Counted from the stretch's first letter, positions 1-12,555 are shown. The stretch: DNA of 64,000 nucleotides from Plecoglossus altivelis (GCA_036571765.1 BROE01000011.1:10836979-10900978), one strand, 5' to 3'. Made by a program: numbers and translations. Notes: generated by a model not told the origin, from the letters alone.

Positions 1-155
1 AGAGAGAGACAGACAGACAGAGAGCCAGAGAGAGAGAGAGAGCCAGAGAGAGAGAGAGAGACAGACAGAGAGCCAAAGAGAGAGAGAGAGAGAGAGAGAG
101 AGGGGAAGACGCAGACAGACAGAGAGCCAGAGAGAGCGAGCCAGAGAGGGAGAGA
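1..155. repeat. GA-rich simple repeat
   Basis: (GA)n interrupted by gacagacagagagcc units, with purines on the plus strand. It lies in the ptp4a2 intron that runs off the left edge. From 156 to 517 the intron is unique sequence without recognisable features. Confidence 0.9.
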
Positions 156-517
156 CAAGCTGTTTAAGCAGTGTAACATGATGGATGCGTTGGAAGAGCA
201 GGCCAAGGCACCATGGTAGAGCCTGTCTGAGAGGAGGATGGACACGAGGACCACCTGGAGGGTCTGACTGAAGCCTGGGAACTGAGACCGGACCCTCCAT
301 AGAAGAGCCAGGCTAACACTAACTAGCTGCTGCTAACAGGAAGGAAAAGGAACCAAACGCCACGAGGAAAAGCACGAGCCCCTCAGCAACAGAAAGAGCA
401 TCAGTCTTGAACGTCCCCTGGTGACCTAGCTAACGATGCGAGGCGGCTGATTGGATAGGAGGTGTGAGACACAGTGCAGGACCAGTGCAGCTAGAGGCAG
501 AGCTAGTGGACGCTCAC

Positions 518-648
518 CTGCCCAGCCCTGCCACACAGTGTACAGCGATGCAGCAGCCTGGCTCTTCACGGAACTTGGTCTTTAGCAGGTTGAGCCAATC
601 GTCCACGATCTGGGTGGGGGGCGGGGCGCCATCGTCAAAGGGCCAATC
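518..648 (-). CDS. ptp4a2: ptp4a2 third coding exon with WPFDD loop and catalytic HCX5R
   Basis: Encodes residues 64-106 and the first two bases of codon 107. It opens with [18 protein letters not shown], which holds the general-acid aspartate loop, and closes with [17 protein letters not shown], the phosphatase signature H-C-X5-R in which the cysteine is the nucleophile. All residues expected for catalysis in the PRL family are present, including the Ala that PRLs carry after the CV (HCVAGLGR). The acceptor ends ccgtag at 649. The donor GTGAGC starts at 517, giving a phase-2 junction inside the R codon. The next exon (family sequence APVLVALALIE onward) is outside the window, so the gene is truncated by the window edge and not by mutation. 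Confidence 0.95.
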
Positions 649-763
649 CTACGGAGACAGAAGGGTGCTCAATTTTTTTTTTTTTTTTGTTTTAACAATA
701 CCTGAGGCGTAACACGAAGGAGCCTGCTTCCTGGTGGAGAGGGTTCCGACTAGGATAGAGTGG

Positions 764-1170
764 CTCTGCGCCTGTGTCTGTATGCGTGTGTTTGTATGCG
801 TGCCTGCATGCGCGTGTGTATGCGCGCCTGCATGCGCGTGTGTATGCGCGCCTGCATGCGTGCGTGTGTATGACGCGTCCTGCATGCGTTGCGTGGGTGT
901 CATGCGCGCCTGCCATGCGGTGCGTATGGCGCGCGCTGCATGTGCGTGCGTGTGTATGCGCGCCTGCATGCGGGCGTGTGTATGCGCGCCTGCATGCGTG
1001 TGTATGCGCGCCTGCATGCGTGTGTATGCGTGCCTGCATGCGTGTGTATGCGTGTGTATGCGCGCCTGCATACGTGTGTATACGTGCCTGCATGCGTGTG
1101 TATGCGCGCCTGCATGCGTGTGTATGCGCGCCTGCATGTGTGTGTATGCGCGCCTGCATGTGTGTCTACG
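764..1170. repeat. 22-bp-type TG/CG minisatellite filling a ptp4a2 intron
   Basis: Tandem units of about 22 bp around the core tgcatgcgtgtgtatgcg, with shorter and variant units near 880-950. The tract occupies most of the 525-bp intron between the exons ending at 1174 and starting at 648. It is almost entirely alternating purine-pyrimidine (TG, CG, CA). It is open in several frames on both strands, giving Cys/Val/Ala- or His/Thr/Ala-rich frames that are artefacts. Confidence 0.9.
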
Positions 1171-1173
1171 CAC

Positions 1174-1266
1174 CAGGACCTGGATCCCTTCCTTCTCCAC
1201 AGGGGCCTTATCATAGGTGGCGTCGCACACCCGCACCAAAGTGTTCACCTCACACTTCTTAAGCTC
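1174..1266 (-). CDS. ptp4a2: ptp4a2 second coding exon
   Basis: Encodes 31 residues (33-63), from ELKKCEVNT through [21 protein letters not shown]. The acceptor is ctcag ending at 1267 and the donor is GTGCGT from 1173; both junctions are phase 0. The block [18 protein letters not shown] is diagnostic of PTP4A2, since PTP4A1 has VRVCEATYDTTLVEKEGI at the same place. The segment ELKKCEVNT differs from the usual vertebrate ELKKYGVTT at three positions (Y to C, G to E, T to N). This could be lineage divergence, a paralogue difference or a sequence error. The donor lies directly against a TG/CG-rich minisatellite that fills the next intron. Confidence 0.95.
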
Positions 1267-1439
1267 CTGAGAGGGAGAGAGAGGGGGGAGAGAAAGAGAG
1301 AGGGGGAGAGAGGAAGAGAAAGAGGAAGACAGACAGTGAAAGAGAGAAAAGCCATACTGTTAATCCATGCATTCATCAACTTGTCTGAACGTGTTGAAGT
1401 GCTCCCGGAGGTCGCCGGTAGTACAAAGCAGGGGCTAAC

Positions 1440-1535
1440 CTCAGTGAACTTGTTGAGCGTGGCGTTTGTTGGGTTGTGGGTGATGAGGAACCTCATGCAC
1501 TCGTAGGAAATCTCGACTGCAGCGGGGCGGTTCAT
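1440..1535 (-). CDS. ptp4a2: ptp4a2 first coding exon (N-terminus of PRL-2 phosphatase)
   Basis: Encodes residues 1-32, starting [12 protein letters not shown] and ending with the PRL-family segment [18 protein letters not shown]4A2 (PRL-2) is a small dual-specificity-like phosphatase that is farnesylated at its C-terminus, acts at the plasma membrane and endosomes, and binds the CNNM magnesium transporters. PRL-2 rather than PRL-1 is favoured because the protein starts MNRPA..VEISYE with no preceding MAR. The ATG (1535-1533) lies 13 nt inside an exon whose acceptor ends at 1549 (minus strand ttcttaaag). The donor after GAG is GTTAGC at 1439. The exon is phase 0 at its 3' end. The following intron is only 173 bp, and its polypyrimidine tract is the GA-rich plus-strand run at 1269-1340. 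Confidence 0.95.
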
Positions 1536-2120
1536 GTTGGCGAGACGGCTTTAAGAAAATTACAATAAAAAAATACTTATTTCTATTACAAAAAAAATGT
1601 GACTTTTGGCTCAGATGTCAGCAAGGACTTCTAGTAGGTTTCTGTACGATAAAAAAATGAATAAATTAAAAACAATAAAACAGGTGGGGAGGAAGGGATG
1701 ACGAGTTTCTACAGGATGGGTACAAAAACTGGAAACCAAAAAAAGGATGAACTAGTCCACAGTACTTCAGGGATGTCAAAAAAGGGTAAAAATGAAATTT
1801 TTAAATGAAAACAAAAAGGGGAGACTATCCAGGAGTCATCCAATCAGTTTACCCCATTCAGGAGAGCTGTTTGTGATTGGCTATTCGAAGAGAAAGATGA
1901 GAAGGGAAGAGAAGGGCGATTCCTTATTGGCTGGGACAGAGCTGGGCGATCTGGCCTAGGACTACGCGGTATCCCAGATGACCGTGAGGAGAGACAGGGG
2001 TTCCCAGTGTGCTGGCAGTCAGGGGGGCTTCTGGGTAGCGTAGTCCCGAGGGGGGCGGCCGATTCACTTGTCCACGAAGGAGAGGTGCTGTGCCTGGCAG
2101 AAGTCTCCACTCACACTCAC

Positions 2121-2159
2121 ATTCGCCATATATGTACGGCCCAAATCGACACAGAAACA
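2121..2159 (-). other. Possible 39-nt cryptic or alternative exon in ptp4a2 intron 1
   Basis: On the minus strand a strong acceptor (pyrimidine run ending tgttcctcag, last base 2160) is followed 39 nt later by a good donor (GTGAGTGTGAG from 2120). All three codon phases are open across the 39 nt. It could be an alternative 5' UTR exon of ptp4a2, or chance. I do not recognise the translated sequence. Confidence 0.18.
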
Positions 2160-2249
2160 CTGAGGAACAGAGACGGAGGGGAAGAAAGAGACATGAAAAA
2201 AAGAGGTTATTAACTTATAAATATCACCTTCTGGAATATCGCATGTGAA

Positions 2250-2320
2250 TTTAACCCTTGTGTCAAAGGGACACACCCTTGTGGTGAATCACAATGACCC
2301 AAGGCACCACAAGGGTTAAA
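2250..2320. mobile_element. Short palindromic MITE-like element with perfect 13-bp terminal inverted repeats
   Basis: The left arm tttaacccttgtg (2250-2262) is the exact reverse complement of cacaagggttaaa (2308-2320). Internal sequence includes aatgaccc and nested partial complementarity (accctt...aagggt). Elements with ends of this kind (TTAACCCTTGTG...CACAAGGGTTAA with internal GGGTCA/TGACCC) recur in many fish genomes, as I recall. No coding capacity. Non-autonomous DNA-transposon remnant is the likely class, but the superfamily and target duplication cannot be fixed. Confidence 0.55.
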
Positions 2321-5300
2321 AAAATGTACATGTGAAGACTAAACAATAGCAACATAGATATGTAGTAGTGCACTGCGTATCTTAAATAGTGAACTAACAC
2401 ACATGAAGCATCTGCTCTCTCTCTCATGTAGTGAGTGACAGGGAAGTGAACCTAAGTACCCACAAAGCCAGACAGAGGAAAAACAAGGCCCCGCCCACAG
2501 GCCCAAGCTGGCCAATCACGTGCCGGCCAGGTGTCTGAAGAGCACCTGGGTAGATACGGTCCCGTCTGCCATCTACATTAACTGAGGCAGCCTGCTCAGT
2601 CTTCCTGTATCGACACCCAGAGCGTCTGGTCTCAGCTGGCACTAACCGGCTCCTGGAGGGAGCCACCACATAGCCAGGAGGGAGGGAGGGCGTTGCTGGG
2701 CTGACGCACGCATGTGGTGTCGAGAGGGGCCGAGAGAGGGGCCGAAAGAGAGGGAGAAGACAGAGGGGCCAACAGAAAGGGAGGAGAGAGGGATAAGAGA
2801 GGGAGAAGAGAGGCTGAAGAGTAGAGGGATGAGAGAGCAGAGGCTAATTTGAAAGATATGATGGGAGAAACAGAGGAGGCCAGACAGCATAAGGGAGCAG
2901 TGTGAGGGAGAATAGAGGCTGAAAGTAAGAGAGGTTGTGAAGTTAGAGACGGGCTCGGGAAGAGAGCATTGCAGACGCAAGAGAGGCTTAAAGAAGTAGA
3001 GGAGAAGAGAGAAAAGGAGAGAGAGAAGTACGCAGAGGAACAGGAGGAAAATGAAGATCAGAGAGGATCAGGAGCGGAGAGGAGATGTATGGGTGATGGA
3101 AGGAGAGAGGGAGGACTAAGGAGATTGGACTTGAGCACAGTGTCAGAGCCAGTCACAAGGTGAGGATTACTGGTGGGCAAGGCTTCAAACAGTCCTGCTG
3201 TTTCCCAGTCCCACGCTCTCCCTTCCACCTCCCTGAGACCAGCTCTGCTTCTCCCCTGCCTTATTCATCCTAATCTGGGGGCAGACAGTGCCCCCCCCCA
3301 CACCAGCAGGTAAACCACAAACAGGGCTTCCCTATGAAAGGCCAGCAAACGCTTGTCCTTCTTATCCCCCCTATAAACCACTCTCCACTACCCTCCCTCC
3401 CCTCGTCGACAGAGAGTCCACCGTCTAGCAACACTATGATGAAGACAGTCTGCACAAACATGATGTCTTGGCTAATCTTAAGAGATGATCCGGGAACTCC
3501 ACCCTCCCACCCCCATCCCCCTCCTTCTAAGCTTGGTTTGTCCTCACCCTCGGCCTCACCGATCGGTCTCACGAACCAACCCGCACTCCTTCTCCCTCAG
3601 TTCTTTCGCCTTCTCACTTCCTAATCTAAGTCGGTCGACTACTAACTTCTCACTTTCTTCCCTAACGATTCTTTGCTTTGACATTCACTTCCTGGCTCTC
3701 AACACCTCCTATCGCAGCTTCGACTCGCGAGAAACACTCCCCCGCCCACTCCCTTCTACCCATCTCTCCATCCCCTCCATAGACAACACACCCAGTATAG
3801 ACAGCAGCTCTACAGAGGCCAGAGATCTTTCCAGACGGCTTTCATTATTACCTCTGGCCAGCCCCTTTGTCCCTTCATACAATCCCTGGCATTATGAAGG
3901 GTGAGACAGTGCGGACAGAGGACGGGGGGACGGGGACAGGGGGACGGGGGGACAGTCATCATAACATCCACTGTTATTCATACAGCTCACATTCACCAGA
4001 TAAAGGGAGATGGAGACTGGTTGTCAACGGCAGGTATGTAGGGGTGATGTCACCGTGGCGACAGCACCAGGGGGATGTCACTGGGGAGCGGCGGTGGATG
4101 AAAGGGGTCGTGGAGAGAGTCGCTCCCCGGAGACGCAGAGACGCTTCTGGACAAAAAGCCCTCGACCACGACCGCGTCCTGACGCTCCACGCCACCACAG
4201 CAGCGGCGAGAGAGCCGTTTCAAACGCAAAACGCAGAACCCTGGATGCGAGAAGCGCACGGGTCGAGACGCTGGGTTTGCCGGCGAGCGGCGAATCTGCC
4301 GAGCGCCAGATAAGAGCCGTCAACAGGTCACCAGGAACGCTGCCGTCAGGCCAGTTGATCTACATCAGAGGGCATCTTACTGATCAGCTGCTAAGCAGCA
4401 GTAGCCTTCCTGCTCCGTGTGGCTAGCTCACTGGCTCCATTCCTAGTCTCCTTCCCTAGGAAAAGGATGTGGAAAAACCTCCATAAAACGCGCTGCTCTG
4501 TTGACCGAGGTTTGTACGGCCCACGCGGGTACGTAGGAGGAAGGGACACAACAGCCTTCAGGAGATCAGCTCCTTGATGCACTAGTGACACCAGGGCGGC
4601 CAGCCAGCTTCCGCTGTTGTCGGGAACTCATGCAAATCAGCCGGAATTTGCACACTGGTTCTGCAAAACAACTCTTCACAGATGGCTTTGGCATGAGCAA
4701 ACCACAAACTCTAGATCAGTTCTGTCAGGCGAACAGCGTGAAGAACCACCCAGGAAATGCAACCAACACTTGGTGGTGTGAAAATGACTAAGCCATCGAT
4801 GGCTTTCAGTTGGCTCTCGAAACTGTGCGTCAGTCACTCGTACCAGTGCCTGTGTCAATTCCCTGTTTCCCAGAGTAGCCAGGCAGTCCACTGCCCTGTG
4901 GTACCTCACTGGATGTGGCCTCAACAAACAGGCCTGAGTGTGAATTCAGCCTTTGAAGCAACGTCATCCTGCCTACCTCCCCCCCACCCCTCCTTTCCTG
5001 TCACACTTGACTTAAATCTGCACTTAAAATGTTATTTCTTTTATTTCTTTTTGTCTGGTTTTGAATCCTGTACTTTGCAGCCATGTTCCCCTGTTCTCTG
5101 TGTCGCAGGCAGACAGGGAGCACACGATGGGTCAGCACCAACCAATCACAAGAGTCAGGACGCACACCCATCCACTTGCTGCTGAGAAAGCACTGCTCCA
5201 GCTGCATGCTGAGGCCCTCATGGTCTGTGGGAGGAAGGTGAGGGGAGGGGGGAGGACCAGGACCTGGGCACACGGGGGAGGGGAGGGAGGGAGGGGGGAG

Positions 5301-8300
5301 GTAGATTGGAGGAACTTTCCCCTGGTGCCCTGCTCCCCATCACGTGCTCTCCTGCTGGGCTAACATGATAGAGAGCGTGAGAGCTGATAGGAGAGACCTG
5401 CCCCAATCATCTGGCCTCCTAGCGCTATCTTCTACACACTGACAAAGTGTGTGTGTGTGTGTGTGTGTGTGTGGGAGGGGGGTCAGGAAAAGGGAGACAA
5501 GTCAAGAACAGTAGTGTCAGAAGTGATGGTGAGCCCTGCTATCTCACAACAGACAGAACTACAGAACCCAAAACAAGCGATACGATGAAGAACAGAAAGG
5601 TTTGATGGGCTCCCGGGCAAAAACTGCCTCGTCAGATGCTCGCTTTTGGCCCCTAAAGCACCGAGTTCAAACCTTGACTGAAAGGGCCTCGTCGCGGCGA
5701 CACAAAGGCGGCCTCTGACTTCCTAATGATTGATGTGGAACTGGCCAGAGGGGAACCTGATTTGCATGTTCCGCACGGGAGCCGCAGCTCTGTGGTTGGT
5801 GGCATTTCCTCGTAGCCAGGCGGGCGTCGTCTGCCATCAGGACTGGCCCAGCGCCAGCCGCTGGCTGCTGGCTTTCTGGAGAACCGAAACGGCAGGCACG
5901 GTAAACAATGGGAGACGGCATCTGATCGACGATGTGTTGGAAACCTGTTCTGGGAGGCCGAGGTAGGATGAGCGCTGCGGGAAATCAGACCCGCCTGTCA
6001 AACACCTTCCCTGAGGAGGGGAAGCTCGACGTCTGGGCCACCCAAGAGAAGATTCTGACAGAGCCTCGTCCCCTCGCCCCTCCCCCTTCTCATGTTGACA
6101 TCCTTGAACACTGTGTGAAACATGGACTGAAGGGAGGGGAGGATTAGTGGGATTGGGAAATAGCCGATGGAACCGGCACAGGGCCTGTAATCCCCTGTTC
6201 CCAGATCCTGCAGATCCGGACTCAAAACCCAGTTGAGCGGCTAGTGCGGCCCCAGAGCGACCCCGGGGTCCAGGCAGCGGGGGCCCGCGGGGGGGGAGGC
6301 CGCCAGGGCGGAGGGCTCTGACACGGCCGCTTGGCTTCGTCTCCGTGCGGGAAGTAGAAGGACTCAGGACCCAGACATCTGAGCAGACTAGAAGCCTCAA
6401 GCCACAACAGCCAAGTCGAACACGAATGATGATCCGAGCACTGGGAAGCTGAGCGCCAAGTGCAAAAGAGAAGCCGTACAGGGGGGGGAAACAAAGAGCT
6501 GAATGTTTAGCTGGCTTACGGCAAGCCGTGCAGGACATACGCTGAGTCATGATTAAAGCCCAGGGAAAGGTCAGCTAGACGATCACCTTCTCTAACCAAA
6601 CCCTGCCTAGGCTGTAGGTGGCATGGGGGGAGATGGTGTAGGAAGTGCGTTTGGAGTGAGGTCTTGCTGCTTCCCAGATGTGTCTGGGGGGGGGAGAGAG
6701 GAGAGAGGGAGCGTCTGGTCTGGCCTGGAGCCTGGCTCTCTGTGACCTGCGAGGAGGTCTGTTTTGGTCTGAGTCACTGGGCTGAGGGGGACAATGACAA
6801 TATCACAGCAGGAGACGTTGCTGTGCTTTGTCAACTCACACCCTCACCCTGCCCTCTACTTGACACAGCTGACCCCCACACACACGCACACACGTGTCAC
6901 AGGGCCAGCACAGCACTGACACATGTACCCTAGCAGGAAGAGGGCAAGGGCAGTAACAGCCAGCCTGCTCTCCATTAAAACACCCTGTGGCCAGGAGACA
7001 CGCCCTGTGGCCTGGCCTGCGGAAGCCTAAACTCTTTCTCGCCATGCGCAGGCAATCAAGGGTTAGCCGCAAGGTGTCTCAACTACAGAGGGCGCGAACA
7101 AGGAGACAAAGAGACGGAGAATGAGGGAAAAGGGTTGAGTGGGGGCTGGATAGATAAGAGGTTGAGTCATGGACATGGCAGGCAACGTTGTGCTGACTGG
7201 ATCCACACATGGGTGTAGCACAGCAGAGGAGCGACTGTGAATCAGGGCCGACGCCTGCTTCTGAGAACCCAACGTGGGAAGCTGGAAGAGAGGGGCAGGT
7301 GGAACTGGGAGGAGGAGGCTGGCTTTTCTGGGAAGACCTTCTCACACGCCGCTCTGTTCTGTTGGGTACAAAACGGGTTGTGTTGTGCTTTCGATGCAGG
7401 AGATTACTGCAGCCGTTTCCAGATCCCACACTTGAGCCCGACTTGCTTTTGTGCGTCAGCATTGTTAGACGGCTCCTGTGACGAAACTGTCGTAGCAGCA
7501 AGGCGTGGGAGACTACCATCAGACGTGTTCCTGTAGCGGTTGGACCGGTGTGTGTGTGTGTGTGTGCGTGTGTGTAGTACTGGCGTTCTGTGAAAGCGGA
7601 AGTACGATATGGTAGAAACGCACTGATAGCGGATATGGGACGAGGACCTAACAGAAAGGTTTGAGTCGTCCCCATGCATTTATGAATGACGACTGATATT
7701 CCCAGAACTCTCTAAGCAGAAGGGCACTCGAGACGCCTTGCTGCTAATCTTGCACGCTGGGGAGATGGAACTGGGGACAAACAAGAACAACGAAGAGAGC
7801 GAAAGAGAGAAAAGAGCGAGAGAAAGAGAGTGAGAGCGCGACCGAGAGTGTGCAAGTTAGCGAGGGGAGAAAAGAGAGAGCGAGAGGGGGGGGGGGGGGT
7901 GGAGGGTTGAGAATAACAGTGAGTGAGATTCTGCTAGAGAGCGTGGAAGAGAAGCAGGCCTAGATAAGAGGGCAGATCACACCTGCCCCAGGCCCAGCTG
8001 GCTAGCTGCCGTGACGTCAATGCTGCGATACGCATGGTGGGTGGCTCATCCTACTACTGAGAGAGGGGGAGGAGGGGGGAGGATGGGGGTGAGAGGGTGG
8101 AGGAGGGGTGACCATGACACACCTACACACAGACACACACACACAGCTCACCATCCGGCTCCAACAACAGCCATAACTGGGTCAGAGGACAGGAAGAAAG
8201 ACCCTCTCGCCCGCCCGCCCTCCCCCTCTCTCCCTACCTACCTCCCTCCCTCCCTCCCCTGACACTTAGTAAAAGATAAGAGGGCTGGCGTTCCGGGTTA

Positions 8301-11300
8301 GAGTCCACCACGGAGGCACCCAAGCACAGGGCACGTTGACAGGCAGGGGACATGGAGCAAACACAGAACCAGGACGTGAGGACCTCCCCCACAAAAAGGG
8401 TGAGGTTGACAACCACAACAGCGCTTCGTAACTGTCAACACAGCACCGTCTCATGAGGACTCTGCCCGTCCGCCCCCCCTCCTACCCCCTCCTCCCCTCT
8501 GGAGGGGCATGTTGGGGCAGCGTGCCTCAGGAGGCGTCCTCCTCGCCTCACGCCAAACCTGCTGCGCTGGCTGCAGCTCGGCAGGAGCGAGCCGCCCCCC
8601 TGATTGGCCGACGGGGAGCACGCAGTTGTCCCTGAGGGATTGAAAGTGATACCCTCTGCGGATCCGCTCGTCGCGAGGGGTAGGGTGGCTTGTAGCTTTG
8701 TCGGCTGGATTCCAGGGAGGGTGTGATCTGGAGGGGGGGGGGGGGGTTCTCAGAAGGATGGCTGATAGAAGCTTCTAGGAACACGCTTCAGAAGGAGCAG
8801 GTGTACCTTACTGTAGAGAGGCTGGCCTTACTGAGAAGACAGGGGCCCGAGAAGACGGGGCCCCAGAAGACGGGGTCCCCAGAAGACGAAGCCTGGCTGG
8901 GAGCGTTGGGAGAGGGAGCGCTGGGTGATGATCAACCTGAACAGCAGCGCCCCCTGTGTTTAACGATCTACCTCGCGGGCAACACCGGAAAGCGGATCGC
9001 TGACCAGGCTGGTGATTTGGATGGTTTTTAAATGTTCGACGGAGAAACCGTCATCAGAATCGGTTTTAATCGCCATGCAAGATATACAAGCACAGAATTG
9101 ACTGTGGCAGGGAAGTGCAAACATAGAACATATGAAACATGTGAAACAATGCATGCTGCTGGAGATATAGGCCTGACAGGCAAAACACATAACGCACAAA
9201 CGCCGTGGTGCAGAACATAAGTGTGAAATGATGCCTTTAAAACGTCAGGCTTTTGAAAAAACTATTTGAAAAGATCTGCTGCGTGTGCAGGGCAGACGAG
9301 TCTGATGGAACGTCTCGAGTCTTAAGTCTAATTCCCGGCAATTATCTTCGCGGGTGAAGAAGAGCAGCGTTCAGACAGCGTCACCACAGGGATGTACACT
9401 CCAGTTCGGAGTATTTATACTCTTTAAGACAACCAAAGATAGCCGCAAGCCAAAGACCTTTGCTGGCAGGGCGATAGGCTAGGGTAGCGCTGGCCTCCTC
9501 TTTCTCCAGGTGAACTCGGCCAAACAGCCCTGGATGTGCCGCCAGGCCCGGAGAGAACAACCAACCACTTAGTGTACTTAGCACCTGGGACAACACTTCT
9601 AAAATAGGCCAGCGTTCAACACTTCGCTCAAGGGCCAACCCCAATACGAGCGCACACAACCCACGCGTGAGCGCCCGCGCAAAACGCAGATGTCAACGCT
9701 TTCAGAACGCCAGGTTCACAAAACGGCAACATCTAAAACGCAGTCGCTGGCCTGTACAGACACGCGTGTTTGATGAAGCTTCAACATGCGAGGTCAAACA
9801 GAGCTTCGCTCTAGAAAAAAACACACCAAAGCACACAAACAAACAAACTGCTACGCCCAGGTGTCCCACTCTGATGGGTTGCCAGGTTCAAGATGCGCCT
9901 CACCTGAAGCAGCAGTGCTTCTCCCGACTCAGACCGCTGGATACGACAGATCGCCACAGCCCCTTCAGAGAGAGTCAACAGCGTGGCGAACGCCACAACA
10001 CAGCCGTCCTCAGCAGGGCAAACAAAAGGAACACCTTCTCTTGATGAGCAAAGCTTATTAGCCTAAATATGCTACACACTTGGTGCCTAAGTCCGTTGCA
10101 TGGCTACTGGCTCCCAGTGGACTCAACATGAACATGTTATTCTGCTGTTTTCCCCGGGTGAAGCTGGAGGGGGGGCCTGCCCCCCCCCCTGCAGACTATC
10201 CTCTATACAAGGCAGAGGGGGGCCCTTATCGTAGGAGGCTTGCGCTGGCTCTGAAACAACGCCACGATCAAAGTGGCCACGATAGTGCCGAAAGGAGAGG
10301 ACGTGCGAGGGCTAGGCACTGTTGCGCGTCTCCCTCTCTCCATCTCGACCGACCCCCTTTGAAAAACGGGCGGATTAGGGGGGAAACCTCATGGGGGGGA
10401 TGAGTGAAGAGAAGTATGCTGGGAGGAAACGCAACACACTCAACCTTAACATGTTATTCCAGTGTTCAGGTCACTATGGTGTTAGACTAAGCAAACAATA
10501 ACACTCAGGTGAGATCACTTTAAGTAGCTTTGGTTGATAGACAAGCTTCTGGAAAGCTCGTAACCCAGACAGTCTCTGTTCCGAAGCAGGTTCACCACCT
10601 CGTTTCCCTACATTCAAATGAAGCCTCTGCTTTGCAAGTCAAAGCGCTGCCATTCAAAGTGTAACATAGGTGCCTAGGTGATAACCAGGAGATAACCAGG
10701 AGGGCAGGAAGAGGATGTGGGCTGTGCGTTGCGAGGGGCTGTTTTAGCAACAGGATAACACGAGTCGGATCGGCGCCGGTTGAACATTCGCTCGCTGCTA
10801 GACGGGTCTCATTTAAACATTTGCCAGCGAAGTGGAATGGATCACCTAGTTACTATTGACAGGTGTCTCTACAGAACAATCAGGATGCCAGTTTCGCAAC
10901 CGCCGCTGCAGGGTTTTTTTAAAAGTAGCAATCCTAACAGAATGTCACCGTGTCTATCTAACTCCCGCCCACTGACACAGCCAGTCTCTTTTCCCAACCA
11001 CCCCCATGCCAACTCAGACGCCTGTCATGTTTACCCCCCACCGCGTCCCTCCCTCCCTTCCCTCATCTGACAAAACACAGCTGACTGCTATTGTCATGGA
11101 AAAATGTGCCCGCAGACTGAGTCCAGCTCACCCTAAGCTCTTTAATGAGTCATAATCATAATCTCCAAACAGAAATGCAATCAGCTCTCTTTCTAGAAGG
11201 TCAGACCCTCTGGGTGCAGACTCTGCATGGACACCGTCTCTACCTGCCTGCCTGCCTGCCTGCCCCCCTCCCTCAAAGCACCCACCACTCAGCACAGCAC

Positions 11301-12105
11301 TCTGCTCAAAGAGCTTCTGGGAGGCCAGAGACAAGGAGCTCCCAGGTCAGTTTGGTAGACAGTGGAGTTTTCTTGTAAATAAATGATATCATTCGGAGAA
11401 AGATCATTTGGCTCCAGCTCTGACATCACACACGAAGGGCATACTCATCACACTAACTTAGTTGTTCAGTCATGCAACCAGTGTCTGTGCAACATCAAAC
11501 AAAAGAAGTGTATTTAGCTGGAATTGGGTTACGCAGCACTTGAAAGTCTGTGTTGAAGTTACTGCAATGACTGGTCTGTGACAACCACTTCCTGTGGAGG
11601 TCCTTCAGTAAGCTCTTGGCATCACTTCCTGTTCCTGTCTGAAGCCAAGTTAACATGCAATTCACTAAACCTGGATTTGACTGAAGACCACGTTCCATTT
11701 GTCAGGTTGCAAAATTACGCATAGAAACATATCTAACATGTCAAGATAAGTAATAAGTACAGATAACTGATTTCATCTGTCTCAGTTCTCAGGCAGACTG
11801 ACCGACCGACCGGCCACAGAGACAACCAAGGCAATGCTCGTTGCTAGAGGCCTGCTGTTGCATTAATCTGTCTGACATTTCAAGACAAAGTTCTAGCAAA
11901 ACACCATGTCAACAGAGATGCCTGTTGCCATAACGACTGGCAGGAGCAGGGGAGGAGGGGGTGACAAGAGCCCCCGCAGGGCCCATGGCTGTCCCTCCGG
12001 AGGAGCAGCAGGGGGAGAGGTGGCATCCCTGTCTTTAAACAGTCAAGCAGACCAACAAGCGGGCAGGGAGGGTAGCAGGGTGGAACGGCAGCCTCCCCCC
12101 TCCAG

Positions 12106-12330
12106 GTTAGGCCCTGGTCTAGGACCACAGCAGCCTCTGCCGCGTCCCCCAGGTTAGGCCCTGATCTAGGACCACAGCAGCCTCTGCCTCCACCCTCCAT
12201 GTTAGGCCCTGATCTAGGACCACAGCAGCCTTTGCCTCCACCCCACATGTTAGGCCCTGATCTAGGACCACAGCAGCCTTTGCCTCCACCCTCCATGTTA
12301 GGCCCTGATCTAGGACCACAGAGGCCTGAG
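12106..12330. repeat. 47-48-bp minisatellite, five copies
   Basis: Units begin gttaggccctgatctaggac at 12106, 12153, 12201, 12249 and 12297, so the period is 47 then 48 bp. The first copy has ctggtc for ctgatc and the last is truncated at about 12330. A period of 48 keeps frame, which makes repetitive Gly/Pro open frames on both strands. These are not evidence of a gene. Confidence 0.92.
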
Positions 12331-12555
12331 AACGGCAGCCTTCGTCTTCAGAGGGTGGAATGCTGGGATTGGCCTTTCGTCAACTTCTGAGGGCGACCCC
12401 GTCCAACACCCCCCCCCACCAGGTTCGCTGCACACACACACGCAGCGGGCATGCTGTGAAAAGCCGCACAATTCATGTTTTTAAATAAGCTGCCTGAGTA
12501 GCTAAATGAAAGGCCGCTGTCCTCCAATGGAGAACAGTCCCCTTGTTAGGATGTC

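Noticed and set aside
4585..5185. Overlapping short frames on both strands at 4.6-5.2 kb suspected of being a transposase fragment
   Set aside because: No catalytic motif or terminal repeats seen, and frames break within 80 codons.
5600..5700. Second tRNA-like segment with a B-box-like gagttcaaacc
   Set aside because: No convincing A box at the right distance and no cloverleaf arms.
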